64,000 nucleotides of DNA from the NCBI GenBank assembly GCA_004565275.1, contig SDOX01000010.1:815446-879445 (forward strand), read 5' to 3'. Shown piece by piece: positions 62,748 through 64,000 of the stretch. Origin of the DNA: Nannochloropsis salina CCMP1776. Its lineage: Eukaryota > Sar > Eustigmatophyceae > Eustigmatales > Monodopsidaceae. Both the position numbers and the translations under genes were made by a program. The stretch's first letter is position 1, and each line of letters starts with the position of its first letter. The notes beneath the pieces are model-generated. The model was not told the origin of the DNA, made no database searches, and was given only the letters and a program-made list of their open reading frames with translations.

Positions 62748-64000
62748 TCACAGACCCATTTCCCTCTTCAGCCTCTGGAGCTCCTCCTCCACGTTCCCCT
62801 GTGCCCGGGGCCCGCCGCTTGACGCCGACGAGGAGGAGGACGGCCCCGCATCTCTTCCCCCCACCCTCTCCCCTCTCTCTCCCGTATTACTCCGAGAACT
62901 TGCGCTTCCTTTCGTTCCCGGCGACGCATATTTCGAGTAAGCGGACCTTCCCCCCGCCCCCCACCTCAACTCCTCTGCGCGCAGCATCAGCCGCCGCTGC
63001 CGCTTGTCCGCCCGCTTCATGTGCCCCTCTAAGTCCTTCACGCGCGCCTGCGTGGCCGCCACTTTCTCCACCGCCTCCAGCTGCCGGTCCACACCTTCGA
63101 GGTCCCGGGCCGCGGCTGCTTGCAGGGTCCTGAGCTTGCCTTGCGCGACCATCACGTCGATCTTTGCCTGCTGCTGCTTCTCCCGGAGCTTGGGGATCAA
63201 AAAGTTCAGGTTCTCGATCTCGTCCTGCACCAGCTGCAGGTCCTCGCCCTTCAAAATCTCTTCAAACTCCGCGTCGCTCTCCTCGCTGAACCCGTCCACG
63301 TTGCTCTCCAGGAAGCTGACCACGTCCTCAAGGAAACCCCGCCCTCCATTGCTCCCTACGTTACCCACGAAATCTCGGAATATGCTGCTGAAACTGTCGT
63401 CTATGCTCTCCGCAGTGTCCTCGTTCGCGCCCGGCGCACGCCCCCCGAAGGGACCATATTGGTCGTACCACCCTCTCGAGGAGGAGGAGGAAGAGGAGGA
63501 GGCCGTGCCCCGCCCACCCACGTTAGTCCACCGCCTACCCCCACTGCCAAATCCTGACCCTTGTATACCCCTGGCCAGGTCGTATCCCTTGCGGGCCTCG
63601 GCGTCCGAGAGCACCTTGTAGGCCTCACAAACCTGCTTGAAGGTCTCGGCGGCGTCGGGGGCCTTGTTCACGTCGGGGTGTGTCTGCAAGGCCAGCCGTC
63701 GGTATGCACGCTTGATATCGTTGAGTGAGGCCGATTTGTCGATGTCAAGGCGGGCATAGTAATCCTTTTTTACGTCGAATTTCACACGCATCGCTATCGC
63801 CCCCACACGCTGTGCTGCACGACGGGGTCGTGCACAAAGCTGGGGCCCCAGAGTGCCTGCCGACGAAGCGGCTCTGAAGTTGTGGAGCTGACATTTCCCG
63901 CTGTACACCAATGGCACGAAAGCGTTGGCAAAATAATTGAGTTGGCACCATGTTGGACTGATGACCACGATGAAGAAGGCATAACCGAAGCAGCAAAGGT
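62748..64000 (-). CDS. Plastid-type DnaJ (J-domain) protein, 5' end outside the window
   Basis: At least 417 codons; the frame is open to the window edge with no ATG in the hydrophobic stretch, so the start lies beyond it. The visible N-terminus [16 protein letters not shown]...YFANAF|VPL is a signal peptide followed by an ANAFVP site, close to the classical ASAFAP cleavage motif of red-lineage secondary plastids. The J domain follows ([33 protein letters not shown] with the HPD needed for Hsp70 activation, [18 protein letters not shown]). There is no zinc-finger region and no canonical substrate-binding domain, so it is a type III J protein. A Gly/Ser-rich linker and a long coiled-coil (about 270-340 of the visible part) follow. 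It probably recruits stromal Hsp70 to a specific client. Confidence 0.88.
   Translation of the reverse strand, partial: LCCFGYAFFIVVISPTWCQLNYFANAFVPLVYSGKCQLHNFRAASSAGTLGPQLCARPRRAAQRVGAIAMRVKFDVKKDYYARLDIDKSASLNDIKRAYRRLALQTHPDVNKAPDAAETFKQVCEAYKVLSDAEARKGYDLARGIQGSGFGSGGRRWTNVGGRGTASSSSSSSSRGWYDQYGPFGGRAPGANEDTAESIDDSFSSIFRDFVGNVGSNGGRGFLEDVVSFLESNVDGFSEESDAEFEEILKGEDLQLVQDEIENLNFLIPKLREKQQQAKIDVMVAQGKLRTLQAAAARDLEGVDRQLEAVEKVAATQARVKDLEGHMKRADKRQRRLMLRAEELRWGAGGRSAYSKYASPGTKGSASSRSNTGERGERVGGRDAGPSSSSSASSGGPRAQGNVEEELQRLKREMGL

Overview
The window is nuclear DNA of a eukaryote with a secondary plastid, most likely a photosynthetic stramenopile close to the eustigmatophytes (Nannochloropsis/Microchloropsis); the genus is an inference. 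Three observations point there. Genes are dense: 25 protein genes in 64 kb on both strands, with no operons. Introns are few and short: the 24 I could place run from about 80 to 320 nt, and all are GT-AG. At least six proteins of plastid type (ClpS, ribosomal S1, a YcfD/RoxA-type oxygenase, dihydroxy-acid dehydratase, TrpC-TrpF, a J protein) begin with a signal peptide ending in Ala/Cys followed by Phe or Trp, the bipartite leader of red-derived secondary plastids. A four-domain menaquinone/phylloquinone gene also argues for photosynthesis.

Layout. 0-10 kb: a SAM-carrier-like mitochondrial carrier (+), an ELM2-SANT chromatin protein (-), an atlastin GTPase with one intron (-) and a secreted GH9 cellulase with three exons (-). 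11-17 kb: PHYLLO, one 2127-codon ORF joining MenF, MenD, MenH and MenC (-). 18-24 kb: an intron-bearing tRNA-Ser(GCU)-like locus whose 3' end does not pair, a plastid YcfD-type oxygenase (-), a MANF/ARMET protein (-) and plastid ClpS (+). 24-37 kb: TrpC-TrpF fusion (+), WDR70 (-), YEATS4/GAS41 with six exons (+), plastid S1 (+), cystathionine beta-synthase (-) and YIF1 (+). 37-50 kb: a CAP-Gly/PPP phosphatase/EF-hand fusion (+), a FUT8-like fucosyltransferase (+), phosphoglycerate kinase with five exons (-), MAT2B (+) and methylisocitrate lyase (+). 50-58 kb: a DENN protein with an ENTH/ANTH-like region (-), a P-loop kinase (-) and dihydroxy-acid dehydratase (+). 58-59.7 kb: a broken, rearranged Ty3/gypsy-type remnant with a 53-bp tandem repeat. 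59.7-64 kb: a methyltransferase (-), ELP4 (+) and a plastid J protein that runs off the right edge (-).

How the genes relate. Most are single-copy-type housekeeping genes in divergent pairs (short shared upstream regions of about 350-560 bp) and convergent pairs (ends about 240-670 bp apart, 922 bp at S1/CBS). Several serve the plastid: phylloquinone, Trp and branched-chain amino acid synthesis, ribosome function and modification, and proteolysis. Others serve the ER and Golgi: atlastin, MANF, YIF1, FUT8 and DENN. Four touch methionine or SAM metabolism, but their spacing suggests coincidence.

The most unusual items are the CAP-Gly/phosphatase/EF-hand fusion, the DENN+ENTH-like fusion, PHYLLO in F-D-H-C order, MANF and FUT8 in an alga, and the tRNA locus with an intact anticodon domain but a non-matching acceptor end. 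I found no CRISPR array, rRNA, intact transposon or clear wholly new gene system. Gene models were built by eye from reading frames, splice consensus and family conservation.
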